Of a DNA stretch of 64,000 nt, positions 54,158 through 63,691 are shown one piece after another (the first letter of the stretch is position 1; each line of letters starts with the position of its first letter). A model generated the notes under the pieces. That model did no database searches. It was not told the origin of the DNA and saw only the letters and a program-made list of their open reading frames with translations. The stretch comes from Lachnospiraceae bacterium UBA4338 (GTDB lineage: Bacteria; Bacillota; Clostridia; Lachnospirales; Lachnospiraceae), in the NCBI GenBank assembly GCA_002393735.1, contig DGTK01000017.1:1-64000 (forward strand). The letters are read 5' to 3'. A program made the position numbers and the translations under genes.

Positions 54158-55012
54158 TTGAGCGAGATAATAGACGGTAAGAAGATTTCTGCCCAGATAA
54201 AAGACGAAGTAAAAGAGAAGGTTGCAGCGTATGCCAAGGAAGGCATAGAGATTACACTTGCAGTTGTATTAGTTGGTAACGACCCGGCTTCAGCTGTATA
54301 TGTTAATAACAAGAAAAAGGCCTGCGAATATACAGGTATTAAGTCTTTATCCTATGAACTTCCGGAAGAAACCACTGAGGAAGAACTTCTTGAGTTAATA
54401 GAGAAATTAAATGCTGATGATAAGGTAAATGGCATTCTGGTTCAGTTGCCACTTCCTAAGGCAATTGATGAACAAAAGATTCTTGATGCCATTTCACCAC
54501 TTAAGGATGTGGACGGTTTCCATCCACAGAATGTTGGTGCTTTAAGCATTGGCAAAAAGGGATATGTATCCTGCACCCCGTTTGGAATTATTGAATTACT
54601 TAAAAGAAGCGGTGTGGAAATTACAGGTAAAAATGCGGTTATTATCGGCAGAAGCAATATCGTGGGTAAACCTATGGCAATGCTTATGCTAAGAGAGAAT
54701 GCAACAGTAACTGTAACTCATTCAAAGACAGTTGATTTAAAGAATGTTACCAATAAGGCTGATATTCTTATTGTTGCAATCGGTAAGCCAAAAATGATTA
54801 CCGCTGAATATGTTAAAGACGGAGCAGTTGTTATTGACGTAGGTATTCACAGAATGGATAATGGTAAATTATGCGGTGATGTGGATTACGAGGCGGTTGC
54901 TCCTAAGTGTTCACTTATTACACCTGTTCCCGGTGGAGTAGGTCCTATGACAATTGCAATGCTGATGCAAAACTGTGTTAACAGTGTTGAAATCATTAAA
55001 GCAGCAAAGTAG
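54158..55012 (+). CDS. folD: Methylene-THF dehydrogenase/cyclohydrolase
   Basis: 284 residues from a TTG, 7 bases after AGGAGG. N-terminal VVLVGNDPASAVYVNNKKKACE with the catalytic lysine, GILVQLPLPKAID, KDVDGFHPQN, then the NADP domain VIIGRSNIVGKPMAMLML and C-terminal PVPGGVGPMTIAML. It interconverts 5,10-methylene-, methenyl- and 10-formyl-THF. Next to fhs, which provides or uses 10-formyl-THF. Confidence 0.96.
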   Translation: MSEIIDGKKISAQIKDEVKEKVAAYAKEGIEITLAVVLVGNDPASAVYVNNKKKACEYTGIKSLSYELPEETTEEELLELIEKLNADDKVNGILVQLPLPKAIDEQKILDAISPLKDVDGFHPQNVGALSIGKKGYVSCTPFGIIELLKRSGVEITGKNAVIIGRSNIVGKPMAMLMLRENATVTVTHSKTVDLKNVTNKADILIVAIGKPKMITAEYVKDGAVVIDVGIHRMDNGKLCGDVDYEAVAPKCSLITPVPGGVGPMTIAMLMQNCVNSVEIIKAAK

Positions 55013-55031
55013 TTTATTACAGGGTTAATGT

Positions 55032-56615
55032 ATGATATGTCCTAAATGTAAAAATGAAATAAAAGAAGGACTGATGTATTGCGAAAACTGCGGGTATGAG
55101 ATTAATATCGTACCTGAATTTGATCCGGAATTTGAGATTGAACTGGATTTAAATCAGCAGGATATCGCCAAGGAAGTTGAGGAAACTCTGTCTGATGATG
55201 ATAATTTAGAACACGAAATGGACAGAGAAGGAGATAAGACCATTGATGATATTTTAGAGGATATTGACGATGGTGACTTACCTGGTGAGGAATTCTGGGA
55301 TGATGATGAAGGTATCTTAAATGGAGCAGATATTTCAGTTGAAAGCATAGTTGATCTTTTTAAGAAGAATCTTTCTTACAGGATTATTGGTATTTTTGCA
55401 GTATTATTATTACTTGCTGCAATTGTGGTACTCACAATTTCAATTGTTAATACCAACCATCAGCATTCTTACAGTTATCTGGTAAACAAGGGTTATGAAA
55501 ATATGGATGCCGGTGAATATACTGAAGCTATTAATTATTTTGAAAAAGCCATTGGTATTAATTCCGGTAATCTTGATGACAGAATGGCTCTTGTGGACTG
55601 CTATATGAATATTAATGATTATGATAATGCATCATATGTATTAAGAGACATTATAGCCAATTCATCCACAGTATCTGTTGATACATATAAGAAGCTGTTT
55701 ACGATCTATGAATCAGAGAATAATATTGATGCCATAATTCAGACCTTAAGCAACTGTAATGATGAAAAGATTAAAGAACAGTTCCCGATGTACAGGGCAG
55801 ATAAGGTTGAATTTTCACAGCCTGAAGGGGAATATAATGATGTTTTATATCTGAAATTAAGTTCCAATACAACAGGTAATATTTATTATACGATTAATGG
55901 TGAAGAACCAACCACGGAAAGTACTTTATATACTTCGCCGATTTTCCTTGAATCCGGAATATATGTAATCAGAGCAATATTTGTTAACAGTTACGGTGTT
56001 GTAAGTGAAGTTAATCAGGCAAAATATGAAATAAGTGTTATTATTCCTCCGGCTCCTTATATTAATCTGGAATCCGGACAGTATACATCACCTGAGTTAA
56101 TAACACTGGATATAAGTTCCGCATATGAATACAGTACTTACTATACTACTGACGGAACAATGCCAACCAAGGACAGCCTTCAGTACAGAGGCCCTATATA
56201 TATGCCTCTTGGCGATTCAACATTTAATTTTGTCACATATGGTAATAATGATGTTCCAAGTGAGATGGTTACGGCAACATATTCGCTGATACTTGAAAAT
56301 GCAACAGTAACACCTGAAGAAGCAGTTAATTCAATTATTGTATATAAAGTTTCATCAGGCGGAATGATAGATACAGACGGACACCTGGCACAGCTGGGTG
56401 GAAGGCTGGTATATAAGTGCGACAGCGCTGTTGCAGTTGAAGGCGAAAAAGAAGGCGAAACCAAGATATTATATGTGGTTTATGAGTATTATGAAGATCC
56501 TACTACTTTTGTTCAGAGTAAGACCGGAGATGTATATGTAGTTTCATATGTGGATCCGAGTTCAATCGGCAAAATATATATGAAGGATGGAGAAATAACT
56601 ATAACAGGACCTTAG
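55032..56615 (+). CDS. Zinc-ribbon, TPR and chitobiase-C-like membrane protein
   Basis: 527 residues in four parts. Residues 1-22 form a zinc ribbon CPKCKNEIKEGLMYCENCG. A very acidic region follows (about 26-105), then a membrane span (about 116-137). The external part holds TPR-like helices (YLVNKGYENMDAGEYTEAI and on to about 245). Finally there are two CHB_HEX_C_1-like beta modules, YTINGEEPTTESTLYTSPI and YYTTDGTMPTKDSLQYRGPI, and a beta-rich C-terminal domain (about 430-525). Type II topology: zinc ribbon inside, TPR and beta modules outside. No enzyme motif. It lies between folD and nfnA, where it has no obvious metabolic role. Confidence 0.7.
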   Translation: MICPKCKNEIKEGLMYCENCGYEINIVPEFDPEFEIELDLNQQDIAKEVEETLSDDDNLEHEMDREGDKTIDDILEDIDDGDLPGEEFWDDDEGILNGADISVESIVDLFKKNLSYRIIGIFAVLLLLAAIVVLTISIVNTNHQHSYSYLVNKGYENMDAGEYTEAINYFEKAIGINSGNLDDRMALVDCYMNINDYDNASYVLRDIIANSSTVSVDTYKKLFTIYESENNIDAIIQTLSNCNDEKIKEQFPMYRADKVEFSQPEGEYNDVLYLKLSSNTTGNIYYTINGEEPTTESTLYTSPIFLESGIYVIRAIFVNSYGVVSEVNQAKYEISVIIPPAPYINLESGQYTSPELITLDISSAYEYSTYYTTDGTMPTKDSLQYRGPIYMPLGDSTFNFVTYGNNDVPSEMVTATYSLILENATVTPEEAVNSIIVYKVSSGGMIDTDGHLAQLGGRLVYKCDSAVAVEGEKEGETKILYVVYEYYEDPTTFVQSKTGDVYVVSYVDPSSIGKIYMKDGEITITGP

Positions 56616-56634
56616 AAGTCCAAAAGGAGAAATT

Positions 56635-57519
56635 ATGTACAAGATTAAAAAAGCAACACAGCTTACTGATAACATATTTGAATATGTTGTTGAAGCTAAA
56701 AGATGTGCGAAGAGTGCAAAGCCGGGTCAGTTCGTTATTGTAAGAACAGGGGAGAATTCAGAAAGAATTCCTCTTACAATCAGCGATTATGATCCGATTG
56801 CAGGAACAGTTACTATTGTTGTTCAGGTTATCGGTGCATCTACTTATGAGATGCAGAGCCTTAAAACCGGTGACTATTTCCATGATTTTGTCGGACCTTT
56901 AGGCAAGGCAACTGATTTAATGGATGAGCCGGTAGAAGAACTTAAAAAGAAGAAAATAGTATTTGTTGCAGGTGGTCTTGGTACAGCTCCTGTATATCCT
57001 CAGGTTAAATATCTTCACTCAATCGGTGTAGACTGTGATGTTATCGTTGGTGCCAAAACCAAGGATTTAATCATTATGGAAGATGAGATGAAGGCTGTTG
57101 CAACCAATCTTTATATAACAACTGATGATGGTTCTTATGGAAGATCAGGTATGGTAACCAAGGTTCTTGAAGATTTATATGCTGAAGGCAAGACATATGA
57201 TCACTGCGTAACAATTGGTCCCATGATTATGATGAAGTTTGTATGCCTTTTAACAAAGAAACTTGGTATTCATACTGTAGTCAGCATGAATCCTCTTATG
57301 GTTGATGGTACAGGTATGTGTGGTGCCTGCAGACTTACAGTAGGTGGCGAAGTTAAGTTCGCATGCGTTGACGGACCTGAATTCGATGGCCATCTTGTTA
57401 ACTTTGATGAAGCAATGAAGAGACAGGCTCTCTATAAGACCAAAGAAGGTAAGGCTTACCTTGAGGCCAAAGAGGGAGATACACATAAAGGAAACTGCGA
57501 GCAGGGAGGTAACAACTAA
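56635..57519 (+). CDS. nfnA: NfnA-like FAD/NAD and 2Fe-2S subunit
   Basis: 294 residues related to dihydroorotate dehydrogenase electron-transfer subunits (PyrK): FAD domain with AKPGQFVIVRTGENSERIPLTISD, NAD domain with FVAGGLGTAPVYPQVKYL, and a 2Fe-2S site in MCGACRLTVGGEVKFACVDGPEFDGH. Paired with the following GltD-like protein it is the small subunit of NfnAB, which couples ferredoxin and NADH oxidation to NADP+ reduction by electron bifurcation. AAGGAG precedes the ATG. The stop codon overlaps nfnB (TAATG). Confidence 0.93.
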   Translation: MYKIKKATQLTDNIFEYVVEAKRCAKSAKPGQFVIVRTGENSERIPLTISDYDPIAGTVTIVVQVIGASTYEMQSLKTGDYFHDFVGPLGKATDLMDEPVEELKKKKIVFVAGGLGTAPVYPQVKYLHSIGVDCDVIVGAKTKDLIIMEDEMKAVATNLYITTDDGSYGRSGMVTKVLEDLYAEGKTYDHCVTIGPMIMMKFVCLLTKKLGIHTVVSMNPLMVDGTGMCGACRLTVGGEVKFACVDGPEFDGHLVNFDEAMKRQALYKTKEGKAYLEAKEGDTHKGNCEQGGNN

Positions 57520-58904
57520 TGGATATGATGAAGAAAATTCCTGTAAGAGAGCAGGATCCAAAGGTTAGAACTACAAACTTTGAAGAAGTTTGTCTTGGAT
57601 ATAATGAGGAAGAAGCTGTTTTAGAGTCTACAAGATGTCTTAACTGTAAGAAGCCTCTTTGTGTGGAAGGATGTCCTGTATCAATTAATATTCCCGGCTT
57701 TATTGCCAAGGTTAAGGAAAAAGATTTTAAGGGCGCTTATGATGTTATTTCATTATCAAGTTCTCTTCCGGCAGTATGTGGCCGTGTATGTCCACAGGAG
57801 AGACAGTGTGAAAGCAAGTGTATCAGAGGCTTAAAGGGTGAAGCTATTTCAATCGGTAAGCTTGAAAGATTCGTTGCAGACAGAGCTTTTGAAGAAGGAT
57901 TTAAGCCGACAGTCAATGCAGCTCCTAATGGAAAGAAGGTTGCTGTTATCGGTTCCGGTCCTTCGGGACTCAGCTGTGCAGGTGACCTTGCAAAACTTGG
58001 TTATGATGTAACTATATTTGAAGCTCTTCATGAATTTGGTGGCGTACTTGTTTATGGTATTCCTGAATTCCGTCTTCCAAAGGAAAGGGTTGTTAAAAAA
58101 GAAATTGAAAACGTTAAGGCTTTAGGCGTTAAGTTTGAAAATAATGTAATTATTGGTAAGACAGTTACTCTTGATGAGCTTATTGAAAAAGAAGGCTTTG
58201 ACGCTGTATTTATTGGATCAGGTGCAGGTCTTCCTAAGTTTATGGGTATTCCAGGTGAAAATGCCAACGGTGTATTCTCAGCCAATGAATATCTTACAAG
58301 AAGCAATCTTATGAAGGCTTTCAAAGAAGACAGCACAACACCTATTATGGTTGGTAAGAAAACAGCCGTTGTTGGTGGTGGTAATGTTGCAATGGATGCT
58401 GCAAGAACTGCATTAAGACTTGGTTCAGATGTACATATTATTTACAGACGTTCTGAAGCAGAACTTCCGGCAAGAGCAGAAGAAGTTCATCATGCCAAAG
58501 AAGAAGGAATAATCTTTGATATGCTTACAAATCCTGTTGAAATCCTTTCAGATGAAAACGGATATGTAAATGGTATCAGGTGTATTAAGATGGAACTTGG
58601 TGAGCCTGATGCATCAGGAAGAAGAAGCCCTGTTGAAATCCCTGGCAGCGAGTTCGTTATTGATGTTGATGTGGTTATCATGGCACTTGGTACATCTCCA
58701 AATCCTCTTATTTCTTCAACAACAAAGGGTCTTGAAACAAATAAGAGAAAATGTATTGTTGCCGTGGAAGAGACAGGAAAGACCACTAAAGAAGGTGTTT
58801 ATGCCGGTGGTGATGCTGTTACAGGCGCAGCAACAGTTATTCTTGCAATGGGTGCAGGAAGAGCCGGTGCCAAGGGTATTCATGAGTATTTATCAAATAA
58901 ATAG
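57519..58904 (+). CDS. nfnB: NfnB-like NADPH/FAD iron-sulfur subunit (GltD family)
   Basis: 461 residues of the glutamate synthase small-chain family. N-terminal cysteines for two 4Fe-4S clusters in CLNCKKPLCVEGCPVSINIPG and CGRVCPQERQCESKCIRG, FAD site VIGSGPSGLSCAGDL, NADPH site AVVGGGNVAMDAARTALRLG and the C-terminal VYAGGDAVTGAATVILAMGAG. Often annotated gltA or gltD, but with nfnA upstream and no glutamate synthase large chain here, the bifurcating transhydrogenase NfnB is the better call. GGGAGG lies 9 bases before the ATG. Confidence 0.93.
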   Translation: MDMMKKIPVREQDPKVRTTNFEEVCLGYNEEEAVLESTRCLNCKKPLCVEGCPVSINIPGFIAKVKEKDFKGAYDVISLSSSLPAVCGRVCPQERQCESKCIRGLKGEAISIGKLERFVADRAFEEGFKPTVNAAPNGKKVAVIGSGPSGLSCAGDLAKLGYDVTIFEALHEFGGVLVYGIPEFRLPKERVVKKEIENVKALGVKFENNVIIGKTVTLDELIEKEGFDAVFIGSGAGLPKFMGIPGENANGVFSANEYLTRSNLMKAFKEDSTTPIMVGKKTAVVGGGNVAMDAARTALRLGSDVHIIYRRSEAELPARAEEVHHAKEEGIIFDMLTNPVEILSDENGYVNGIRCIKMELGEPDASGRRSPVEIPGSEFVIDVDVVIMALGTSPNPLISSTTKGLETNKRKCIVAVEETGKTTKEGVYAGGDAVTGAATVILAMGAGRAGAKGIHEYLSNK

Positions 58905-58921
58905 GATTAAAGGAGAATAAA

Positions 58922-59740
58922 ATGCCATTTTGTCCTAACTGTAAAATGGAATACAGGGAAGGCTTTAAAGTCTGCGCAGACTGTAAGGTTCCTTTGGTTG
59001 ATAAATTAGAGGAAATGCCTAAGTTTGAAGAAATAGATGAAAGCAATCTCTTTGTAGGCGATTTCGCAACTGATGAAGATGATAATGATATTCCTGAAAG
59101 TATGGAAAAATATGTCATGGAAGATGAAGACGGAATTAAAAGAGTTGATGAAACAGCCTTAATTGAAGCTATTAATACAGGTGAATTTACAGAACTTGGT
59201 GATATTGATGACAATATGCTCAGAAGAATTGCTCCACAAATTCAGGGAGTACTCAGAAGACAAAAAGCATTATCATCAGCTGATGTTTATGTTCCAAGTA
59301 AAGAAAAAATGTCGGAATTATCGTCAAGTATTGTTACACTTTTCATCTGCGGCGGTATAGGATTAATCGCTGTTATCCTTGCTTTATTTGGAGTTATTCC
59401 GCTTCCTATTCACGGAGTCAGATTATATGTTATCTGTGGCGTAATGGGTGTTATGTTCCTTGCCTTTATAGTTGGTGGTTTTACATCAATAGCAAGCAAG
59501 AAGAAATTAAGCTCTGCAGTGGATGATGAAGAAGAGAATATGAAGAAATTAATCTTCTATATTGAGAATAATTTCGATGCCAAGGCAGTGGATGATCACA
59601 TCGGCGATATTGATGAGGGACAGAAATTCTTTGTAAGAACTGCTTATTTAAGAAGGGATTTAAAGGAAATGTTCCCTGATTTAAGCGATGGTTTTATAGA
59701 TAATTTTATTGATGAGAATTTCGATAAAATCTTTGATTAA
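58922..59740 (+). CDS. Zinc-ribbon membrane protein, unknown function
   Basis: 272 residues. N-terminal zinc ribbon CPNCKMEYREGFKVCADCKVPL, an acidic middle region (about 28-110) and two membrane spans (about 133-153 and 160-182). The C-terminal acidic domain ends FPDLSDGFIDNFIDENFDKIFD. No enzyme signature. Its layout (ribbon, acidic region, membrane) recalls the gene before nfnA, so two such proteins flank nfnAB. GGAG before the ATG. It precedes rlmH by 2 bases. Function unassigned. Confidence 0.6.
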   Translation: MPFCPNCKMEYREGFKVCADCKVPLVDKLEEMPKFEEIDESNLFVGDFATDEDDNDIPESMEKYVMEDEDGIKRVDETALIEAINTGEFTELGDIDDNMLRRIAPQIQGVLRRQKALSSADVYVPSKEKMSELSSSIVTLFICGGIGLIAVILALFGVIPLPIHGVRLYVICGVMGVMFLAFIVGGFTSIASKKKLSSAVDDEEENMKKLIFYIENNFDAKAVDDHIGDIDEGQKFFVRTAYLRRDLKEMFPDLSDGFIDNFIDENFDKIFD

Positions 59741-59742
59741 TT

Positions 59743-60222
59743 ATGAAAATTACTTTACTTACTGTTGGCAAAATCAAAGAGAAATATCTTAGGGATGCCA
59801 TAGATGAATATTCCAAAAGACTTGGCAAATTCTGCAAATTAAATATTGTGGAAGTTAAGGATGAGGAAACAAAACAAAGTCCTTCGCAAAGCGAAATAGA
59901 GGAAGTCAAAAATAAAGAAGGCAAAAGACTAATGGAATATATTGATGATAAAGCCTATGTATGCGGACTTTTCATCAATTCCAAAAAGTATTCTTCTGAA
60001 GAATTTGCTCATATTATTGATGACCTGGGGGTTAAAGGCATAAGTCATATCTGCTTTGTTATTGGAGGTTCTTTAGGTATAAGTGATGAGATAGAAAAAA
60101 GGTGCAATATGAAGATTTCATTTTCGCCTATGACTTTTCCTCATCAGTTAATGAGAGTAATACTTTTAGAGCAGATTTACAGAGCATATAAGATAAATAA
60201 TAATGAGCCATATCATAAATAG
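59743..60222 (+). CDS. rlmH: 23S rRNA pseudouridine1915 N3-methyltransferase
   Basis: 159 residues, a complete SPOUT methyltransferase of the RlmH family: MKITLLTVGKIKEKYLRDAI at the N-terminus, CFVIGGSLGISDEI for SAM binding in the knot, and the C-terminal FPHQLMRVILLEQIYRAYKI...NEPYHK. Length and ends equal the family norm. It methylates pseudouridine 1915 of 23S rRNA in helix 69. No clear ribosome site; it starts two bases after the upstream stop, suggesting coupling. Confidence 0.95.
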   Translation: MKITLLTVGKIKEKYLRDAIDEYSKRLGKFCKLNIVEVKDEETKQSPSQSEIEEVKNKEGKRLMEYIDDKAYVCGLFINSKKYSSEEFAHIIDDLGVKGISHICFVIGGSLGISDEIEKRCNMKISFSPMTFPHQLMRVILLEQIYRAYKINNNEPYHK

Positions 60223-60234
60223 GGGGGTATATTT

Positions 60235-61536
60235 ATGAGAATGTATGACTTGATACTTAAAAAACGTAGTGGTGAAGTTCTTAGTAAAGAGGAAATAGAT
60301 TTTATCATTCAGGGATATACTAAAGGTGAAATTCCTGATTATCAGATGTCAGCCCTTACAATGGCAATCTATTTTAAGGGAATGAATGTTGATGAAACCA
60401 CCAATCTTACCATGTCCATGGTGAACAGCGGTGATGTTCTGGATTTGTCCAAAGTTAACGGGATTACCTGTGACAAGCATTCCACCGGAGGAGTGGGAGA
60501 TAAAACCTCCATTACCTTAATTCCTTTGGTGGCGGCCTGCGGTGGTAAAATTGCCAAAATGAGCGGCAGAGCTTTGGGTCATACCGGCGGAACCACGGAT
60601 AAGTTAAGTTCTTTTAAAGGTTTCAGGCTGGATTTAACCAATGAAGAATTCATTAATCAGGTTAATGATATTGGGCTTTCCATAATTGCCCAGACCAGGA
60701 ATCTGGCACCTGCGGATAAAAAATTATATGCCCTTAGGGATGTGACCGCAACGGTGGATAATGTTTCCCTGATTGCATCTTCCATTATGTCCAAGAAAAT
60801 AGCCTCGGGAGCAGACGCTATAGTTCTCGATGTGAAGACGGGAAGCGGTGCTTTTATGAAAGATGAGGATGATGCAAGAACACTGGCGGAACTCATGGTT
60901 AAGATAGGAAGAGGTGTGGGAAGACGTACCATCGCCGTAATATCCGATATGGACCAGCCTCTGGGTTATGCCGTGGGTAATGCCCTGGAGGTTAAGGAAG
61001 CAATAGATACCTTAAGAGGAGAAGGCCCTGAGGATTATACCAGTCTTATATATGAACTTGGTGCCAAAATGCTCATTTTATCCAGAATCTGCAAAAAAGA
61101 TGCGGAAGCTAAGGAGAAAATAAGGTGGGCCATTGAATCCGGGGAAGGCCTTAAAAGACTGGAAATGTTTGTTAAGGCTCAGGGAGGAACCGGGGAAGAG
61201 GTATATAATACCGAGCTTCTTCCAAAAGCCAGGATTGTAAAGGAAGTTATATCCCAAAGGGAAGGATATGTGGAACATATTAACTGTGCCGAGGTGGGTA
61301 TGTGTTCTCTTAATCTTGGGGGAGGCAGAGAGACCAAAGACAGTGAAATTGACTTATCCGTAGGCCTTGTGCTTAAGAAAAAAGTGGGAGACTATGTGAA
61401 AAAAGGAGATGTAATCGCTCTTATTCACAGTAACGATGAGAATAATATTCCATCTGTGGAAGAAAGATTACTTAAGGCTTATACTTTCGGAGATAATTAT
61501 ATTAAAAGAAATATAATACGGGATGTTATTGTATAG
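60235..61536 (+). CDS. pdp: Pyrimidine-nucleoside phosphorylase
   Basis: 433 residues. RMYDLILKKRSGEVLSKEEI, the phosphate-site DKHSTGGVGDKTS, KMSGRALGHTGGTTDKL and DVKTGSGAFMK are diagnostic of the thymidine/pyrimidine phosphorylase family. It splits uridine, thymidine or deoxyuridine with phosphate. A GGGGGG site precedes the ATG. By count 18 of 25 threonine codons are ACC, whereas neighbours such as fhs favour ACA, so base and codon use differ here. Confidence 0.94.
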   Translation: MRMYDLILKKRSGEVLSKEEIDFIIQGYTKGEIPDYQMSALTMAIYFKGMNVDETTNLTMSMVNSGDVLDLSKVNGITCDKHSTGGVGDKTSITLIPLVAACGGKIAKMSGRALGHTGGTTDKLSSFKGFRLDLTNEEFINQVNDIGLSIIAQTRNLAPADKKLYALRDVTATVDNVSLIASSIMSKKIASGADAIVLDVKTGSGAFMKDEDDARTLAELMVKIGRGVGRRTIAVISDMDQPLGYAVGNALEVKEAIDTLRGEGPEDYTSLIYELGAKMLILSRICKKDAEAKEKIRWAIESGEGLKRLEMFVKAQGGTGEEVYNTELLPKARIVKEVISQREGYVEHINCAEVGMCSLNLGGGRETKDSEIDLSVGLVLKKKVGDYVKKGDVIALIHSNDENNIPSVEERLLKAYTFGDNYIKRNIIRDVIV

Positions 61537-61543
61537 GTAAGAT

Positions 61544-62038
61544 ATGCTGTATATTGAGAATTTTAATGAATATAAATTTGATTTTGATTATGAGGCTCTG
61601 GCAAATGAAGTAACATCATATGTGCTAAAGAAAGAAGGCTGTAAATATGAGGCGGAAATTAATCTTTATTTAGTGGATGATGATGAGATAAAAGAGATTA
61701 ATTCATCCCAGAGAAATATAGACAGAAAAACGGATGTGCTGTCTTTTCCAAATATTGATTATGAGATACCTTCTGATATGAGTCATATTGAGGAGGGTGA
61801 TCCGATGTATTTTGATCCGGAGAACTCAAATCTGATTCTTGGTGATATCATTATTTCTGTGCCTACTTTAAGGGCTCAGGCCACTGAATATGGTCATAGT
61901 GAAAAAAGGGAATTTGCTTTTTTAATCACTCACAGTATGTTACACTTACTTGGATATGACCATATGGTTAAAGAAGAAGAAAAAATCATGTTTGATAAAC
62001 AAAATATATACTTAGAGGAAATGGGAATTACGAGGTAA
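61544..62038 (+). CDS. ybeY: Endoribonuclease YbeY
   Basis: 164 residues. The zinc-binding signature HSMLHLLGYDH near 140-150 with further histidine, the preceding NIDRKTDVLSFP and LGDIIISVPTLRAQA are diagnostic. It processes 16S rRNA 3' ends and has a role in ribosome quality control. It starts 7 bases after pdp and is followed by a flippase gene after 3 bases. Confidence 0.95.
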   Translation: MLYIENFNEYKFDFDYEALANEVTSYVLKKEGCKYEAEINLYLVDDDEIKEINSSQRNIDRKTDVLSFPNIDYEIPSDMSHIEEGDPMYFDPENSNLILGDIIISVPTLRAQATEYGHSEKREFAFLITHSMLHLLGYDHMVKEEEKIMFDKQNIYLEEMGITR

Positions 62039-62041
62039 GAA

Positions 62042-63688
62042 ATGGGAAGTAAAGATAAGACAACCAGAGCACTGATAAAACAGGGAACTTTTCTTGCGGT
62101 GGCTGGTATAATCGTAAGAATTATCGGTTTAGTTAGACGTATACCTCTTCAGAATATAATTGGTGATACAGGTAACGGTTATTATGCAGCTGCATATGAA
62201 GTTTATTCGATTATTTTACTTGTATCTTCTTACAGTTTACCTGCTGCAGTTTCCAAGGAAATTGCAAGGAGAGTAGGTAAGGGACAATATAAAAATGCCA
62301 GAAGAACATTTAATGCGGCATTTCTTTTTGCAGTATGTTCAGGTGGTCTGGCCTTTTTACTGGTATTCTTTGGGGCTGATTTCCTTGCCGGTACTGTAAT
62401 GGCTGAGCCAATGAGTATTATGGCATTAAGAGTATTATCACCAACACTTTTATTAGTTGCTTTAATGGGTGTTTACAGAGGTTATTTCCAGGGCTTTGGT
62501 AATATGCAGCCTACAGGAATATCACAGATACTTGAGCAGATTGTACTTGTAATTGTTTCACTTACAGGTGCTTATATACTTTTTGGTATTGGCAGCAAGT
62601 ATGGCAATATCATGTTTAATGAGAATTATGCAGCTTCTCTTGGAGCAACCGGTGCAACAATCGGCTGCGGAGCCGGAGCTTTAGTTGGACTTTTATTCCT
62701 GGCTGTTGTATATCAGATTCACAGAAGAAGTACCAGAAGAAAGCTTCTTAACGATAATACAAAAAAAGAAGAATCCTATGTAATTCTTATTCAGGGTCTT
62801 CTTATTACAATCCTTCCTTTCCTCTTAAGTACTGTTATGTATAATCTTACAAATGTGCTTGATCAGGGTATATTTAACCACTTCATGGAAAGCGTGGGAG
62901 AAGGTGAAGTTAAATCTGCAATCTGGGGCGTATATTCCGGTAAGTATAAAGTGCTTATCAATCTTCCAATTGCCCTTGCCAATGCAATGTGTTCTGCAAT
63001 TATTCCTTCACTTACAGTAAGTATTTCACAGCATGATCATATAAGTGCAAGAAGCAAAATGGCCACCGTCATGAGATTTACCATGATGATTACAATTCCT
63101 TCAGCCATTGGACTTGCTGTACTTGGCAGACCAATCGTGGATATGCTCTTTAGTGGTGAGATTGATATGGCTGCCCATATGTTATATATTGGCGCTTTCT
63201 CAATTATATTCTATGGAATATCAACTTTGAGTAATGGTATTTTGCAGGGTATTAACAAACTTTTGGTACCAATACTTCACAGCGCTATTTCACTTGTTAT
63301 TCATCTGGTAGCCCTTGTTGTTATGCTCAGACTGTTCCATTGGGGCATCTACTCGGTTGTTGTGGCGAATCTGATTTTTGCAATACTTATGTGTGTGCTT
63401 AATTCTCTTTCAATCAGAAAGACAATCGGATATAAGCAGGAGATTAAGAAGACATTTATCATTCCTTTGATTGCTTCTTTAATTATGGCAGCATTTACAA
63501 TTGCCACATACTTCCTGTTTAAGTTATTTACTCCGGTTTCCGCTGCTACAATCATAAGCATATGCGTGGCAGTTGTGGCATATCTTGTTTCAATGCTTTT
63601 ATTAAAGGGTATTACTGAAAATGATATTGCTTCAATGCCAATGGGTAAATCTGTAGTATATTTCTTACGCAAACTGAGGATATTCTAA
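62042..63688 (+). CDS. SpoVB/MurJ-like polysaccharide flippase
   Basis: 548 residues, about 14 membrane spans, of the MOP superfamily: QGTFLAVAGIIVRIIGLVRRIPL, GDTGNGYYAAAYEVYSIILLVSSYSLPAAVSKEIAR and a central GYFQGFGNMQPTGISQILEQI. This is the SpoVB, YtgP and MurJ-like group that flips lipid-linked cell-wall precursors. The opening matches SpoVB/YtgP rather than MurJ. The actual substrate is not determinable. Follows ybeY by 3 bases, precedes a flavoprotein gene. Confidence 0.88.
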   Translation: MGSKDKTTRALIKQGTFLAVAGIIVRIIGLVRRIPLQNIIGDTGNGYYAAAYEVYSIILLVSSYSLPAAVSKEIARRVGKGQYKNARRTFNAAFLFAVCSGGLAFLLVFFGADFLAGTVMAEPMSIMALRVLSPTLLLVALMGVYRGYFQGFGNMQPTGISQILEQIVLVIVSLTGAYILFGIGSKYGNIMFNENYAASLGATGATIGCGAGALVGLLFLAVVYQIHRRSTRRKLLNDNTKKEESYVILIQGLLITILPFLLSTVMYNLTNVLDQGIFNHFMESVGEGEVKSAIWGVYSGKYKVLINLPIALANAMCSAIIPSLTVSISQHDHISARSKMATVMRFTMMITIPSAIGLAVLGRPIVDMLFSGEIDMAAHMLYIGAFSIIFYGISTLSNGILQGINKLLVPILHSAISLVIHLVALVVMLRLFHWGIYSVVVANLIFAILMCVLNSLSIRKTIGYKQEIKKTFIIPLIASLIMAAFTIATYFLFKLFTPVSAATIISICVAVVAYLVSMLLLKGITENDIASMPMGKSVVYFLRKLRIF

Positions 63689-63691
63689 AAT

